Below, piece after piece: positions 9,633 to 19,144 of a stretch of DNA of 64,000 bases (positions are counted from its first letter, which is position 1; each line of letters opens with the position of its first letter). Source of the stretch: Helicobacteraceae bacterium (GTDB lineage: Bacteria > Campylobacterota > Campylobacteria > Campylobacterales > Sulfurimonadaceae); NCBI GenBank assembly GCA_027023805.1, contig JALVUF010000061.1, forward strand, positions 1-64,000. The letters run 5' to 3'. Under the pieces are notes generated by a model that searched no databases, was not told where the DNA came from, and worked only from the letters and a program-made list of their open reading frames with translations. A program made the position numbers and the translations under genes.

Positions 9633-9653
9633 TTCATTAAAATTATATATTAC

Positions 9654-9688
9654 ATCAAAAAAATTGCCGCGACAAGTCTTGTGATGGC
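9654..9688 (-). terminator. Rho-independent terminator after the EI24 gene
   Basis: Directly after the EI24 stop, the minus strand forms an interrupted hairpin (GCC/GGC base, inner ACAA/TTGT stem, GAC loop) followed by a run of seven T. The internal 3x3 mismatch weakens the stem, but position and T tract are right. Confidence 0.55.
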
Positions 9689-9689
9689 A

Positions 9690-10481
9690 TTAATTATTGA
9701 TTTTATTTCTTAATTGTTTAGCTTCGATAAAATAAGTATGACCCAAAAATATTACATAAAAAACACCGGCAAAGAGTATGGCAAAAGGTATCAAAGATAT
9801 GATATACAGCAACAAAGTTCGCATTTTTATCTTATTGCCTGAAAAATAGAGTATCTGCTTATTTTCATTTGGAGTTACGATATTTGAAGAGACATCGTAT
9901 GTTAAGATGGAATGAAACAGATAATACATAGGTAGATTTAACATAATGATATTTAAAAGCGGAATAAAATAAAAAGGTATAAACAAGATAAACATAAGAA
10001 GCGATAAAATAAACGATACCACAATATGCCACAAAGCTGACAAAATAGTATCTTCACCCCTCATTTGAACATCAGGGTAATGTTTTTGTTGCAAATCTTT
10101 CAAAATAAAAGGTGTTAAAAATGATATAACGATAATGGCTATTATGATAGAAATCACCAATACAATCATTCCGCCAATAATATAAAAAAATATTGAAAAT
10201 ATCCAAGCAGTTAAGAAGTGGCTCATTAAAAATGTCATAATACCAGAACCTGCATAAGTGGTAACTATAGTGCTTGAATGCTCTATGCCGTTAGTAACGG
10301 TTTCTTGAGACTGCATTATATGCAAAGAAGCATTATGAATATTGCCTAACATCGATCCGGCAAAATAGAAAAATACAATATACATAATTATCATGCTAAC
10401 TACAAATGGACTGACTGCATATTTAAGCATCTTTGGTGTAAAAAAATCACGAAGACTAATTAAAAATATACTTTTTTCCAC
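9690..10481 (-). CDS. EI24-domain integral membrane protein
   Basis: Polytopic inner-membrane protein of the EI24/CysZ-like family, about 263 residues, with four or five long hydrophobic segments. Examples are VSMIIMYIVFFYFAGSM near the N-terminus, IVLVISIIIAIIVISFLTPFIL in the middle, and LLLYIISLIPFAILFAGVFYVIFLG near the end. CysZ members take up sulfate, but Campylobacterota EI24 proteins are generally uncharacterised, so the substrate is unknown. I chose the GTG at 10481 because AAGG lies seven bases upstream. The TTG two codons earlier is too close to that site. Confidence 0.8.
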   Translation of the reverse strand: MEKSIFLISLRDFFTPKMLKYAVSPFVVSMIIMYIVFFYFAGSMLGNIHNASLHIMQSQETVTNGIEHSSTIVTTYAGSGIMTFLMSHFLTAWIFSIFFYIIGGMIVLVISIIIAIIVISFLTPFILKDLQQKHYPDVQMRGEDTILSALWHIVVSFILSLLMFILFIPFYFIPLLNIIMLNLPMYYLFHSILTYDVSSNIVTPNENKQILYFSGNKIKMRTLLLYIISLIPFAILFAGVFYVIFLGHTYFIEAKQLRNKINN

Positions 10482-10562
10482 TATCAAACCTTAGTTTTTA
10501 ATTGTTTAATTGTATCAGATATTTGGATAATACATTACAGCATGCCTCAAATGAAAAAGGCG

Positions 10563-11798
10563 TTATTTTTTATTAATCGTCTTTATACCTTCGGCTGCCA
10601 AAAAACCGGAAGCAAAAGCAAAGTGGAAGTTATATCCACCGCGTTTTCCTACAACATCCAACACCTCTCCTGCAAAATAAAGATTTTTGCATTTTTTGGA
10701 TCCCATAGTTTTAGCGTCTATCTCATCAATACTGATACCTCCTCCGGCTGCCTCAGCATACTCAAAACCACGCGTATTTGTTACTTGTACTTTAAAATTG
10801 GTTATACTGTTTGATATATGATTTATCTGTTTTTGGTTTATCTGGCTGGCTGTTAAATCAGCATCAACACCCAACGTCTTAAGTATAACTGATGCCAGCT
10901 TATGTGAAAGCATACCTGACAAAATAGTAAAAATAGACATATATGGTACATTTTTACACAATTTGACTATCTGTCTTGCTAATGTCTGCCTATCAAACGC
11001 AGGAAGCAAATTAAGAGACAAAGAAACTCTCTGATGATTTAAAATTGCCAAAGAAACATATAAAGAGATATCTAGTATTGCCAAACCGGATATGCCATAC
11101 TTTGTAAAGAGTATATCGCCATAAATCGTCATCTCTTGTTTGTTGTTTACAAACAAAGTCGTCTTTGCATATGTTTTAACGCCGCTTAACTCTTTTGCGT
11201 GGGCAAAATCTAGTACAAGCGGAACTAGCACCGGATAAGCAGGCACTATAGTGTGACCAAATGACCTGGCTAGAGTATGTCCACTATCATTACCGCCTAG
11301 TCTTGGTGCAGCCGGTCCGCCTGATGTTATTATCACACTGTCGTAACCGTCAAACAAGCCCTGTTTACATGTAATGCAAAATAAGCCATGCTTGTTGATA
11401 TCTGTAATCTTATGCTCGTAAAATATTTTGCCTCCAAGCTTTTGTAATGTTTGCGTAAATATCAAAACAACGCTTTTTGCTTCATATGATAACGGATATG
11501 CTTTGCCGTCACTTTTACTAAAAATATTTAAACCCAGTGAATTAAGATAAGTCTCCAGTTTTTTAAAATCAAATCTGCTAAGAATACCCTGAATAAATTG
11601 GTTGTTATCTAAGAGATAATACTCCGGACTTTGATTTTTATTTGTGATATTGCAGTGACCGTTGCCTGAGACAAGAATTTTTTTACCCGCTTTGCTGTTT
11701 TGCTCAAAAATATCAACTTCAAATCCTGCTCTAAGCAACATGACGGCACTCATCATGCCGGCGGCTCCTGCACCTACTATAGCGATTTTTTTTGCCAC
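10563..11798 (-). CDS. HI0933/BaiN-family FAD-dependent oxidoreductase
   Basis: The 411-residue flavoprotein opens with an FAD-binding Rossmann motif (IAIVGAGAAGMMSAVMLLRAG, then E33 in VDIFEQ) and the family marker KAGKKILVSGNGHCNITN. It ends with the second FAD motif NLYFAGEVLDVVGKRGGYNF. Family members are annotated as aminoacetone oxidases or NAD(P)/FAD oxidoreductases, but no reaction is firmly established. Start is GTG, three bases after the holA stop, which indicates an operon with holA and the RNase R gene. One copy of the TTACATGTAA palindrome lies inside. Confidence 0.9.
   Translation of the reverse strand: MAKKIAIVGAGAAGMMSAVMLLRAGFEVDIFEQNSKAGKKILVSGNGHCNITNKNQSPEYYLLDNNQFIQGILSRFDFKKLETYLNSLGLNIFSKSDGKAYPLSYEAKSVVLIFTQTLQKLGGKIFYEHKITDINKHGLFCITCKQGLFDGYDSVIITSGGPAAPRLGGNDSGHTLARSFGHTIVPAYPVLVPLVLDFAHAKELSGVKTYAKTTLFVNNKQEMTIYGDILFTKYGISGLAILDISLYVSLAILNHQRVSLSLNLLPAFDRQTLARQIVKLCKNVPYMSIFTILSGMLSHKLASVILKTLGVDADLTASQINQKQINHISNSITNFKVQVTNTRGFEYAEAAGGGISIDEIDAKTMGSKKCKNLYFAGEVLDVVGKRGGYNFHFAFASGFLAAEGIKTINKK
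11365..11374. repeat. Palindrome TTACATGTAA, copy 2
   Basis: Inside the HI0933-family gene, read on its coding strand as Ile-Thr-Cys-Lys. Confidence 0.6.
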
Positions 11799-11800
11799 AT

Positions 11801-12769
11801 TTATACCATTTTTTGTAATCTTATAAGCATACTAAAAAGAAGTGCACTTTTATCTATGCCACCTAATTTCATCTTTAGCTGAGTATCAAGAACCAACTTA
11901 AGCATCAAAAAATACTGCTTTGGCTTAAATTTTAGAGAAAATGAAGCTTTATTTTGCAATACAAACGCAGGGACATTGTATCCCAAAATAGCCTTAGCAT
12001 CCGGAGAGCCGTTGATACGTATATATGTATTAAAAAGATAAAGTTGCGTGATATATGAGCCTAGTGCCGTTACTATCGCTATCTCATCCTCTTTGCTTTG
12101 TAAAAAAACACTCATTTGCTGCGTTATATCCTCTTTTGATAAAATACTCTGCAAGAGTTTGTCTATTTGCACATGTGAGAGTCCAAAAACAAGTTTATCT
12201 ATCATGGCGATGTCAACTTTTGTATCATACAAAGCTAGTTTTTGGAGCTCTTGCAGACATAAAGGTACATCATGGTTATGAAGATGAAGCAGATGGTTGA
12301 TGCAGTATTTGTCTATTTGAAGATTTAATGCATTTGCCTCTTCTTCCATAATCTGTATAGATTCTTGATAATTTGGATGAAAAAATCTAACACTCATTCC
12401 GCCTGATTTTTGACTAAAAGCTTTATCTGATGTTTTATAGTCATTTCCAAAATATGCATAAATAAAATAGTTAACACCGCTGCTCTTAGCCGCTAAGACC
12501 AATTTATCAAGTTGGGCTTTAGGGATTTTTTTTTCAGTTTTTATTACTAAGATATTACTATTATTAAAGAGCGATCCCTGACTAAGATGTAAATAAGCTG
12601 TATTAAAATCATATTCATCATAATAAAGCACAAGCTTCATAGCGTCACTATGCAAACTCAAGAGCTTATCGGTATATCTATTTATATAAAAATGACTCTC
12701 GCCAAATAAAATCACAGCGTTTGCGATGGTTGCATTTTGTATATGCCTGTCAAAATCCCGTTTATACAT
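11801..12769 (-). CDS. holA: DNA polymerase III subunit delta
   Basis: Clamp-loader subunit that opens the sliding clamp. The 322 residues fit HolA size. N-terminal AAA+-like features (ANAVILFGESHFYINRYTDKLL, LVLYYDEYDFNTAYLHLSQGSLFNNSNILVIKTEKKI) match the delta fold, which lacks a true Walker A. The C-terminal helices contain LLQSILSKEDITQQMSVFLQSKEDEIAIVTALGSYITQLY. It overlaps the RNase R gene by 8 bp and is followed after 2 bp by the flavoprotein gene. Sequence identity is only moderate by eye, but length, order of elements and context agree. Confidence 0.85.
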   Translation of the reverse strand: MYKRDFDRHIQNATIANAVILFGESHFYINRYTDKLLSLHSDAMKLVLYYDEYDFNTAYLHLSQGSLFNNSNILVIKTEKKIPKAQLDKLVLAAKSSGVNYFIYAYFGNDYKTSDKAFSQKSGGMSVRFFHPNYQESIQIMEEEANALNLQIDKYCINHLLHLHNHDVPLCLQELQKLALYDTKVDIAMIDKLVFGLSHVQIDKLLQSILSKEDITQQMSVFLQSKEDEIAIVTALGSYITQLYLFNTYIRINGSPDAKAILGYNVPAFVLQNKASFSLKFKPKQYFLMLKLVLDTQLKMKLGGIDKSALLFSMLIRLQKMV

Positions 12770-14702
12770 TTGATAGATTCTTCACAACGCTTACATCTAT
12801 TTTTGTAGAGACAATATCAACATTTTCGATCTTTATTAGCACTTTATCAAACAAAACAACGGGTATTTGTGACTTTACATGCAAAGATGCTCCTTTTATT
12901 TTATCATCAAGCATGGCTATAAGCTCTCCATCGGTTGATTCAATCCTTGCTTGAAAAATCTCTCCTAAATGTTTGTTAGCCCATCTGGCAAATTTTCTAT
13001 CCATAAATCTAAACTCAACATCAGCGCTTTCGCGCTCTTTTTCACTTATGGCGATAGTTAAAGATTCTATATTTCTTAACACATACGAGCTCTCTTTTGT
13101 ATTGTCTGCTTTTATCGCTTTTATGAGCCTATGGACTATCAAATCACTATATCGGCGAATAGGTGATGTAAAATGTGTATATTTTTCAAAACCAAGACCA
13201 AAATGTCCATAATTTTCAGGTGAATATCTTGCCCGTTTTTGAGACTGGATAATGAGTCTGTCAACATCTGCTTCAATCCCCATCTCTTGCGCTTTTTTTT
13301 GTATAAACACGATAGTATCATGCACAGATTCCTGAGGCTCTACAAATATACCGATTCCGGCCAACTCATTATATAAAGATTGCATTTTAGATTGTGAAGG
13401 TATCTCATGCACTCTAAAAACACCAAATTCATACATCCCTGCCGCAGCTTTGTTAGCTAAAAGCATACACTCTTCTATAAGAGAATGAGAAGGGGTCTCA
13501 GATGCGACAGATGTAGATAAAAGCTCACCGTTATCATCAAGCGTCATCTCTATCTCATCAGATCTAAAATCAAACCCGTTTTGTAATCTTTGACTGCGCA
13601 GTTTTGTGGTCAAACTATTTAACGATAAGATATAATTTATGATATCTGATTCCTCTTGAGTATGCGCGGATATCTTTTTACTTAAATATTTATCAATTTC
13701 ATCATAAGCAAATCTTCGCCTAGAGTGTATGATAGCCTCAAACACATCGCTTTGAATTACTTTTAAGCTTTTTTTATCTATCGTTAATTTAAAAGTGTAA
13801 CTGAGCCTATCTACATTTGGTTGCAATGAGCATAACCCCTCACTTAGCTTGCGTGGAAGCATTGGGATGCTGCGGTGAGGCAGATAGATGGAAAATCCTC
13901 TATACATCGCCTCAATATCAATCACTCCAAAAGGTTTTACGTATTGACTCACATCAGCAATAGCCACATACAACATATACTCTTTTGCATCAAAATAGAT
14001 AGCATCGTCAAAATCCTTAGCACTCACCGGGTCTATCGTACAAAACGGAAGATGACGCAAATCAATTCTGTTTGGATAAAACGAGGCATCCACTTCTTTA
14101 AATCCGGAGGCTACTTTGATAATCTCATCGCTAAACTTATCATGTTTGTTGTACTGAGCCAACACTATCTTTTCATCTACCATCGGATCTTCTAAATTAC
14201 CAAGTATCTCAACTATCTTAGCAGTTTGATTATCGATTTTAAAAACATCTGAAACTTTATACTTTTGCATTTCATCTTCACTTAAAGAGATGCCGATTGG
14301 ATTTTGTGTTTTTATATCAAGGATAGTTTTTACACCATCTCTAAGAGCTATAAAAGCCACGCTATATACTTTAGCGCACCCAATAACCTCAACTACTTTA
14401 GCACCGGCACGACCTGATAGCATTCGCTTGACAATGACCAAATCACCCTCTTTGGCTCCTTGCATGTCATCTGCGTATATTATTATATCTTTAACACTTT
14501 TAATTATGCTTCGCAGATAAGCCCTGTCTTGTGAAACAGTTGCGATCTCACCCGCACGATATTTAGAATGAAATCTATATATATTATCTTTTTTAAGTAT
14601 ATATTTTTGATCCATCCATTCATTTATATATATCCATTCACCGGGCATAACATCTTGAACGTACAAACCGACACTAAGGCGTATTAAAAGTGATTTTTGC
14701 AT
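12762..14702 (-). CDS. rnr: RNase R/VacB-type 3'-5' exoribonuclease
   Basis: Processive exoribonuclease of the RNase II superfamily that degrades structured RNA. Cold-shock-like N-terminal domains cover residues 1-210. The RNB catalytic domain follows, with metal-binding aspartates in TIDPVSAKDFDDAIYFD, the HRSIPMLPRKLSEGLCSL block and FTSPIRRYSDLIVHRLI. A C-terminal S1-like domain is present (GEIFQARIESTDGELIAMLDD). At 646 residues it is shorter than E. coli RNase R (813) and close to Campylobacter and Helicobacter homologues. holA and the flavoprotein gene follow in the same transcript. Confidence 0.93.
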   Translation of the reverse strand: MQKSLLIRLSVGLYVQDVMPGEWIYINEWMDQKYILKKDNIYRFHSKYRAGEIATVSQDRAYLRSIIKSVKDIIIYADDMQGAKEGDLVIVKRMLSGRAGAKVVEVIGCAKVYSVAFIALRDGVKTILDIKTQNPIGISLSEDEMQKYKVSDVFKIDNQTAKIVEILGNLEDPMVDEKIVLAQYNKHDKFSDEIIKVASGFKEVDASFYPNRIDLRHLPFCTIDPVSAKDFDDAIYFDAKEYMLYVAIADVSQYVKPFGVIDIEAMYRGFSIYLPHRSIPMLPRKLSEGLCSLQPNVDRLSYTFKLTIDKKSLKVIQSDVFEAIIHSRRRFAYDEIDKYLSKKISAHTQEESDIINYILSLNSLTTKLRSQRLQNGFDFRSDEIEMTLDDNGELLSTSVASETPSHSLIEECMLLANKAAAGMYEFGVFRVHEIPSQSKMQSLYNELAGIGIFVEPQESVHDTIVFIQKKAQEMGIEADVDRLIIQSQKRARYSPENYGHFGLGFEKYTHFTSPIRRYSDLIVHRLIKAIKADNTKESSYVLRNIESLTIAISEKERESADVEFRFMDRKFARWANKHLGEIFQARIESTDGELIAMLDDKIKGASLHVKSQIPVVLFDKVLIKIENVDIVSTKIDVSVVKNLSNV

Positions 14703-14708
14703 AGCCGG

Positions 14709-15512
14709 CTAAACCTTTATATCTTGAGCTACGGATTCTAAACATTGAGTGTTTAAACCGTACTGTTTCATCTGCTGTGTTGCTTCTTCTACACTTTTTG
14801 TAGTGAGTGTGGCATTTAAAGTGACTGCTGTTCTTAAACACTTTAAAATTTCTGCAGCCTGTCGGTTTTGCATTTTTGCGTTTTGCGGCATATCCGCATT
14901 TTCAATAACATCTACGAGGTCACAATCAAACTTCCAATGTTTAAACAGTGCCGCACTAACTTTGACAGTTGTAGTGCCTGCAACCTCTCTTTCAGCTTCT
15001 TGTATGCTGCTTCTTGTTTTTAATGCTTCGCTAAATCTATCTACCAAATTTTCTTTGATAATATAATGCGATATCAGAACTTTTCCCATCTCAACCAAAA
15101 ATGTAGCAGGTGACAGCAGATCAAGTATGCTTGGGTCTTTTTTCATGTAGCATAAAACCGCAACGGCATTTAACAAGCCCGACATATCAGCAAACTCATC
15201 ATTGCTGATACCGTATGCCGACATATCAAGCTCAAAGCTGTGTTTTACCACGCTAGCCATAGCAAATCCTCTAACAGTCCCCATACCAAACAGACTTACG
15301 GCCTTGTTGATTGATCTTACCTCATGTGAGAAACCGTAAAGCGCAGAGTTGGCGGCTTTTAAGATGTCTGCCGTTAATAACGGATCGCTTTGCACGATAT
15401 CAGCCATATCTTTAAATGTTGCTTTTGGATTATGATACACGCTCTCAATTTTTGTAAATGATTCCGGCAAAGTAGGAAGTTTTGTTATGCGCTGCAATAT
15501 TAAATCATTCAT
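14709..15512 (-). CDS. HDOD-domain signalling protein
   Basis: 267 residues, almost entirely an HDOD domain. This is an HD-related fold without the catalytic metal site, often found in regulators of motility or stress. Hallmarks are TKLPTLPESFTKIESVYHNPKATFKDMADIVQSDPLLTADILKAANSALYG and INKAVSLFGMGTVRGFAMASVV. There is no membrane segment or output domain. It lies 6 bp upstream of rnr on the same strand and may be co-transcribed. Function in this organism is unknown. Confidence 0.9.
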   Translation of the reverse strand: MNDLILQRITKLPTLPESFTKIESVYHNPKATFKDMADIVQSDPLLTADILKAANSALYGFSHEVRSINKAVSLFGMGTVRGFAMASVVKHSFELDMSAYGISNDEFADMSGLLNAVAVLCYMKKDPSILDLLSPATFLVEMGKVLISHYIIKENLVDRFSEALKTRSSIQEAEREVAGTTTVKVSAALFKHWKFDCDLVDVIENADMPQNAKMQNRQAAEILKCLRTAVTLNATLTTKSVEEATQQMKQYGLNTQCLESVAQDIKV

Positions 15513-15550
15513 AAATTATCCTTAAAAATGATATCTTAACTAAAATATGT

Positions 15551-15556
15551 TAAAAT
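15551..15556 (+). promoter_or_regulatory. Candidate -10 box for the 110-residue hypothetical gene
   Basis: TAAAAT in the divergent gap between the HDOD gene and the plus-strand gene, 34 bases before the start codon. An excellent AAAAGGAG ribosome site lies between. The weak consensus keeps confidence low. Confidence 0.3.
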
Positions 15557-15590
15557 TTTCATTTAAAAAATCAAAAAAGGAGCATTAAAA

Positions 15591-15923
15591 ATGCAAGACA
15601 GCGCTATATTAACTCAATTAGGGTATGTGCCAAATGAAACATTAATTCAACAGTTCAACCATATAAAAAATAATACATCAGGTTATGATAAGATAGAAAA
15701 ACATCTTATAGGCTTACACAATTCGCTCATGCCACTTCATGGCTATATAGCCATGTCTAACTCAAAAGATTACTTAAAAATAAAAGTTGAACAGCCAAAT
15801 GACGAATTGAGACAAGAAGCACTAAATAAAATAGAAAAATTTGCGCAAAAGTTTAAAGTAAAACTTGAAAAGGTAAACAATAAAGATACTTTTTATATTT
15901 TAGGCTTTGATAAAAACAACTAG
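15591..15923 (+). CDS. Small protein of unknown function
   Basis: 110 residues, soluble and lysine-rich, with a strong Shine-Dalgarno sequence (AAAAGGAG) before the ATG. I do not recognise a family. The N-terminal half looks helical (TLIQQFNHIKNNTSGYDKIEKHLIGLHNSL). The second half alternates strand and helix (YLKIKVEQPNDELRQEALNKIEKFAQKFKVKLEKVNNKDTFYILGF), like a small alpha/beta domain. It is monocistronic between the divergent HDOD gene and purL, which has its own promoter. Confidence 0.85.
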   Translation: MQDSAILTQLGYVPNETLIQQFNHIKNNTSGYDKIEKHLIGLHNSLMPLHGYIAMSNSKDYLKIKVEQPNDELRQEALNKIEKFAQKFKVKLEKVNNKDTFYILGFDKNN

Positions 15924-15960
15924 CATCTATCGGATTAATCTACAACTATTAATAATATGA

Positions 15961-15966
15961 TATAAT
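15961..15966 (+). promoter_or_regulatory. Probable -10 box of purL
   Basis: TATAAT within ATGATATAATCTTG, 33 bases before the GTG start of purL. This is good spacing for a short 5' leader containing the CAGGA ribosome site. Confidence 0.45.
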
Positions 15967-15999
15967 CTTGCCTTAAAAACCAAATTTTCAGGATTATCC

Positions 16000-18201
16000 G
16001 TGAGCCAGCAAGATATAGATACACTGTTATCTCAGCATAAATTATCAAAATTAGATTATGAAAACATCAAAAAAATCTTAGACAGAGAACCAAACCTCGT
16101 CGAGCTTGGCATATTTTCTGCCATGTGGAGCGAACACTGCAGTTACAAATCTTCAAAAAAATACCTAAACGGTTTCCCTACAAAAGCACCTTGGGTCATT
16201 CAGGGACCCGGTGAAAATGCCGGCGTTATAGATATAGGTGACGGTTATGCGGCTGTTTTTAAAATGGAGAGTCATAACCATCCTAGTTTCATAGAGCCCT
16301 ATCAAGGCGCAGCCACCGGAGTCGGCGGCATTATGCGCGATATCTTTACTATGGGGGCTAGACCTGTGGCAAATCTTAACGCTCTTAGATTTGGCAATAT
16401 CTTACGTGATGATAAAATAGGTGCTCACCAGCGTTATCTTGTTAGAGGCGTAGTTGAGGGTATCGGCGGATACGGCAACTGTATGGGAGTGCCTACAATC
16501 GGCGGAGAGAGCAGTTTTGATGATTGTTATAACGGTAATATTTTAGTAAACGCTTTTACTCTTGGCATTGCAAAGAGTGATGAGATATTTTACGGCAAAG
16601 CTGAGGGTATCGGTAATCCCGTTATCTATGTCGGCAGTAAAACAGGGCGCGACGGGCTAGGCGGAGCTGTTATGAGCAGCGACAGCTTCACGGATGAATC
16701 AAAATCGCTTCGCCCTACGGTGCAAGTGGGTGATCCTTTTACTGAGAAGCTTTTACTTGAAGCATGTTTAGAGCTTTTTAAAACAGATCATGTTATCGGC
16801 ATCCAGGATATGGGAGCTGCGGGTCTTACATCAAGCTCATTTGAGATGGCAGGACGCTCAAGAAGCGGAATGATCATGCATCTTGATCAAATCCCCGCTC
16901 GTGAAGAGGGTATGACTCCTTATGAGTTTATGCTCAGTGAATCACAAGAGAGGATGCTGCTTTGCGCAAAAAAGGGAAGCGAGCAGGAGATTATCGATAT
17001 TTTTCATAAATGGGACCTTGACGCGGCCGTTGTAGGAGAAGTGACTGATACCGGGCGTATGGAGCTTTTTTGGCATGGTGAAAAATGTGCCGATATCCCC
17101 ATTGATCCTGTCAGTGAAGAAGCGCCAATCCTTGACAGACCGACAAAACGTCCCGCTTATCTTCAAGATATTGAAGATATTTTACTTGAAGATTTTGCCT
17201 ATACACACAATCAAGATGCCTTTATCAAGTTAATCACCTCTATGGAAGTTGTTGATAAGACATGGATATATGAACAGTATGATTCGATGGTGCAGACAAA
17301 CACGATAAAAAAAGGCGGAGATCTTGATGCATCAGTTATGCGGGTCAAAGAAACAGGCAAAGCGCTTGCTATGAGCTCTGATTGTAACGTAAGATACTGC
17401 TATATCAATCCTAAAGAAGGTGCTGCGGCGGCTGTAATTGAGAGCGGGCGTAATGTTGCAATGAGTGGTGCGCGTCCGTTAGCAATAACTGATTGCCTTA
17501 ATTATGGTAATCCTGAAAATCCGGAAGTTATGTGGCAGTTTGCACAAGGGTGTGATGGCATAAAAGAAGCTTGTGCAAAGTTAAATACTCCGGTTATCGG
17601 GGGCAATGTATCTCTTTACAATGAAACTGACGGAGTATCCGTATTTCCAACACCAACCATAGCCACAGTTGGAGTAAATGAAGACCAAAACAGGGTTTTA
17701 CCATCTAGTTTTCAGTCCAATGACTCGGTACTGTATCTAATCGGGCAGACAAAACATGAATTTGGAGGTTCACTTTATCTAAAGGAGCTTTATAATACGG
17801 TCGGAGGCAAAATGCCAAAGATTGATTATGATGCGGAACTAGCTCTTTGGAGGCTTGTCATCGAAGCTAACAAAAAAGATTTACTTTTGTGCGCGAAAGA
17901 TTGCAGCAGCGGAGGTATCGCTATAGCTTTAGCTAAGATGAGCGCAAAAAGCCATATCGGCTGTAATGTCGGCATAGACACGATAGATGAACGCGATATA
18001 TTTTCTGAGAGTTTTTCAAGGGCTATCGTAGAGGTAAGGCCTCAAAACTGCGATACTTTTGAAGAGATGACCAAAGATTTAAAAATAACTAAAATTGGTA
18101 CAACCGGCGGCAAACACTTTACATGTAACGATATAGTGCTAAGCCTCGATCAGCTATGCACATACTATTTTGATACTTTTAAAGATGTTATTAAATTATG
18201 A
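16000..18201 (+). CDS. purL: Phosphoribosylformylglycinamidine synthase, large subunit (short-type PurL)
   Basis: ATP-dependent conversion of FGAR to FGAM in purine synthesis, acting with PurS and PurQ. The 733-residue length marks it as the short, multi-subunit type. Diagnostic segments include [17 protein letters not shown] (with the conserved His), [41 protein letters not shown] and, in the second half, GGNVSLYN and [14 protein letters not shown]. The GTG start gives the expected N-terminus and has CAGGA upstream. purS and purQ are not in the window. Confidence 0.97.
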   Translation: MSQQDIDTLLSQHKLSKLDYENIKKILDREPNLVELGIFSAMWSEHCSYKSSKKYLNGFPTKAPWVIQGPGENAGVIDIGDGYAAVFKMESHNHPSFIEPYQGAATGVGGIMRDIFTMGARPVANLNALRFGNILRDDKIGAHQRYLVRGVVEGIGGYGNCMGVPTIGGESSFDDCYNGNILVNAFTLGIAKSDEIFYGKAEGIGNPVIYVGSKTGRDGLGGAVMSSDSFTDESKSLRPTVQVGDPFTEKLLLEACLELFKTDHVIGIQDMGAAGLTSSSFEMAGRSRSGMIMHLDQIPAREEGMTPYEFMLSESQERMLLCAKKGSEQEIIDIFHKWDLDAAVVGEVTDTGRMELFWHGEKCADIPIDPVSEEAPILDRPTKRPAYLQDIEDILLEDFAYTHNQDAFIKLITSMEVVDKTWIYEQYDSMVQTNTIKKGGDLDASVMRVKETGKALAMSSDCNVRYCYINPKEGAAAAVIESGRNVAMSGARPLAITDCLNYGNPENPEVMWQFAQGCDGIKEACAKLNTPVIGGNVSLYNETDGVSVFPTPTIATVGVNEDQNRVLPSSFQSNDSVLYLIGQTKHEFGGSLYLKELYNTVGGKMPKIDYDAELALWRLVIEANKKDLLLCAKDCSSGGIAIALAKMSAKSHIGCNVGIDTIDERDIFSESFSRAIVEVRPQNCDTFEEMTKDLKITKIGTTGGKHFTCNDIVLSLDQLCTYYFDTFKDVIKL
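18119..18128. repeat. Palindrome TTACATGTAA, copy 3
   Basis: Near the 3' end of purL, read as Phe-Thr-Cys-Asn. Only 86 bp from copy 4, the closest pair in the window. Confidence 0.6.
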
Positions 18202-18204
18202 TCT

Positions 18205-18214
18205 TTACATGTAA
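18205..18214. repeat. Palindrome TTACATGTAA, copy 4 (intergenic)
   Basis: Lies between the purL stop and the TTG start of the next gene. It is the only fully intergenic perfect copy seen. Confidence 0.6.
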
Positions 18215-18223
18215 TGGCATATC

Positions 18224-19144
18224 TTGAAAAAACAACCGGCAAAGCACAAACGAAAGAAAAAAAGCAACAATACCGCTTTTAAATATCTAACATATCTTTT
18301 ACTCTTTTGTTTATTAGCATTGGTTGTTTTTGCGGTAGGTTATTATATCGGATATAAAGATGGTTCATTTGATCAAATAAGCAAACAAAAGCTTTATAAG
18401 CAGATAAGCAAATCTATAAAACATACAACCAAGCCATCTCTATCTAAAAAGATAAAAGCGATACCGGTTTTATTTCATCATAGCCTTGTGCACAATATAA
18501 AACACAAACCAAAGCTTGCAATCATTTTTGATGATGTTTCCTTTGCATCTGAGGTGCGTGATATAAATGCTCTGCATCTCAAAGTGACAATGTCCTTTTT
18601 TCCGCCAAATTATATACACCCAAACACTGCGCTCTTAGCGGCAAAAGAGCCTTTTTATATGGTGCACCTACCCTTGCAGGCCGTTGAGTTTAAACATCCT
18701 GAGCCAAACACATTAAATATAACAGATTCACTAGCTAAGATACAAAAACGCATAGCAACAATAAAAAAAGAGTTTCCAAGACTTACATATCTGAACAACC
18801 ACACAGGCAGTACATTTACGGCAAATAAAAAAGCAATGCGTAAGCTTATATATGTGCTTAAAAAATACCATATACAGTTTGTTGATAGCGTTACCACACC
18901 GCACTCTAAAGCACCAGAAGTGACAAAAGAATTTCATATGAGATATATTGCAAGAGATGTTTTTTTAGATGATAAACAAAATGTGGCCTATATAAAACAT
19001 CAGCTAAAAATTGCAGTTGATATTGCCAAAAAGAAAGGATATGCTATTGCCATTGGTCATCCGCACCCCGCAACTCTTAAAGCCGTTGAGCAATCTAAGC
19101 AGCTGTTAAAACAAGTAGATTTGGTATATGTGAATCAGATATGA
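18224..19144 (+). CDS. YibQ-family divergent polysaccharide deacetylase
   Basis: A 306-residue envelope protein. A lysine-rich cytoplasmic start is followed by one membrane anchor (about residues 19-45, YLTYLLLFCLLALVVFAVGYYIGY). The periplasmic domain contains KPKLAIIFDDVSFASEVRDI, VTMSFFPPNYIHPNTALLA, YMVHLPLQA, LNNHTGSTFTANKKAM and AIAIGHPHPATLKAV, which are typical of the YibQ (divergent deacetylase) family. Substrate is unknown; some relatives are linked to cell-wall or lipoprotein processes. The TTG start is the only codon giving a complete anchor. It overlaps dprA by 4 bp. Confidence 0.88.
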   Translation: MKKQPAKHKRKKKSNNTAFKYLTYLLLFCLLALVVFAVGYYIGYKDGSFDQISKQKLYKQISKSIKHTTKPSLSKKIKAIPVLFHHSLVHNIKHKPKLAIIFDDVSFASEVRDINALHLKVTMSFFPPNYIHPNTALLAAKEPFYMVHLPLQAVEFKHPEPNTLNITDSLAKIQKRIATIKKEFPRLTYLNNHTGSTFTANKKAMRKLIYVLKKYHIQFVDSVTTPHSKAPEVTKEFHMRYIARDVFLDDKQNVAYIKHQLKIAVDIAKKKGYAIAIGHPHPATLKAVEQSKQLLKQVDLVYVNQI

